Shown: in pieces, positions 10,375 through 10,600 of the stretch
Layout of the letters: each line of letters begins with the position of its first letter
Position numbering within the stretch: the stretch's first letter is position 1
Assembly: GCA_025934635.1 (NCBI GenBank)
Contig: JAICWX010000296.1
Span: 1 to 10,600, forward strand
Source: Streptosporangiaceae bacterium
GTDB lineage: Bacteria; Actinomycetota; Actinomycetes; Streptosporangiales; Streptosporangiaceae
Length of the DNA stretch: 10,600 bases
Reading direction: 5' to 3'
Notes under the pieces: model-generated
Told to the model about the DNA's origin: nothing
Seen by the model: only the letters and a program-made list of their open reading frames with translations
Databases searched by the model: none
Position numbers and translations under genes: made by a program

Positions 10375-10600
10375 ATGCCCAGGCAGCGGCAGGCAGCAGC
10401 CGACGACGCGGGCACCGGCCCGCTGTGGTTCACCCCGCCGGGCGGCGAGCAGAACCGCCGCCCCGTACTCACCCGCGACCGCGTCGTCGCCGAGGCCCTC
10501 GCGATCGTCAGCGCCGACGGGGCGGCCGCCCTGAGCATGCGCGCCCTGGGCACCCGCCTCGGCGTGGTCCCCGCCGCGCTGTACCGCCACGTCGGCAGCA
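10375..10600 (+). CDS. TetR-family transcriptional regulator, partial (runs off window)
   Basis: The first 75 residues are visible: MPRQRQAAADDAGTGPLWFT, then RPVLTRDRVVAEALAIVSAD, GAAALSMRALGTRLG and VVPAALYRHVGS. The last three blocks are the TetR_N helix-turn-helix, with the typical ALYRHV recognition-helix end. ATG 10375 has GGAGG about seven bases upstream (10363-10367). The ligand-binding C-terminal domain lies beyond 10600, so what it senses cannot be said. Its divergence from hsp20, with a palindromic operator in the shared spacer, makes hsp20 its likely target along with itself. A comparable regulator-hsp18 pairing (RheA) is known in Streptomyces albus, but identity with RheA is not claimed. 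Confidence 0.85.
   Translation, partial: MPRQRQAAADDAGTGPLWFTPPGGEQNRRPVLTRDRVVAEALAIVSADGAAALSMRALGTRLGVVPAALYRHVGS

Overview
The window is very GC-rich DNA. Strong purine-rich ribosome binding sites, frequent GTG starts, an F420-type PPOX oxidoreductase and several typically actinobacterial families (DUF6069, a small hydrophobic stress-type protein, PRC-barrel) point to a high-GC actinomycete chromosome. The sequence alone does not give a genus. The region looks like an accessory, repeatedly rearranged stretch between stress and redox genes.

Layout. (1) 204-2095, plus strand: a YihY/BrkB membrane protein, a gap of about 350 bp, then a PRC-barrel protein and a 57-residue hydrophobic protein as a tight pair. 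(2) 2259-4919: an IS3-family element on the minus strand with 26-bp TG...CA ends and a CAT target duplication. It is split by an apparently intact IS30-family element (about 2603-4040), and the IS3 transposase has lost its second catalytic aspartate. (3) 4923-5058: a short intergenic stretch with a perfect 20-bp palindrome and helically phased half-sites. (4) 5059-5871, minus: a chimeric membrane protein, with an AI-2E/PerM-like N-terminus fused in frame to a prepilin-peptidase-like (A24) C-terminus whose second active-site Asp reads Asn. A 40-bp hairpin covers its apparent start. (5) 6210-6810, minus: a truncated ISAs1-family transposase abutting what may be the tail of a different transposase.

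(6) 6999-8796, minus: a redox operon of a 65-residue unknown protein, a PPOX/F420 oxidoreductase (GTGA overlap), a DUF6069 membrane protein, and a WrbA-like quinone reductase carrying two mutually compensating frameshifts. A MarR-family regulator (8885-9367, plus) is divergent from it across an AT-rich spacer with a palindrome and direct repeats. (7) A strong 17-bp-stem hairpin (9633-9674) separates this from a minus-strand Hsp20 small heat-shock protein (9726-10229). Hsp20 is divergent from a TetR-family regulator that runs off the end of the window, and a clear operator-type palindrome lies between them.

How the genes may work together. The two regulator/target pairs (MarR with the redox operon, TetR with hsp20) each look like locally controlled stress modules. 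The middle 4 kb is mobile-element debris plus a probable fusion scar. The features most worth a second look are the chimeric A24 gene with its hairpin and missing Asp, the double-frameshift wrbA, and the operator-like palindromes.
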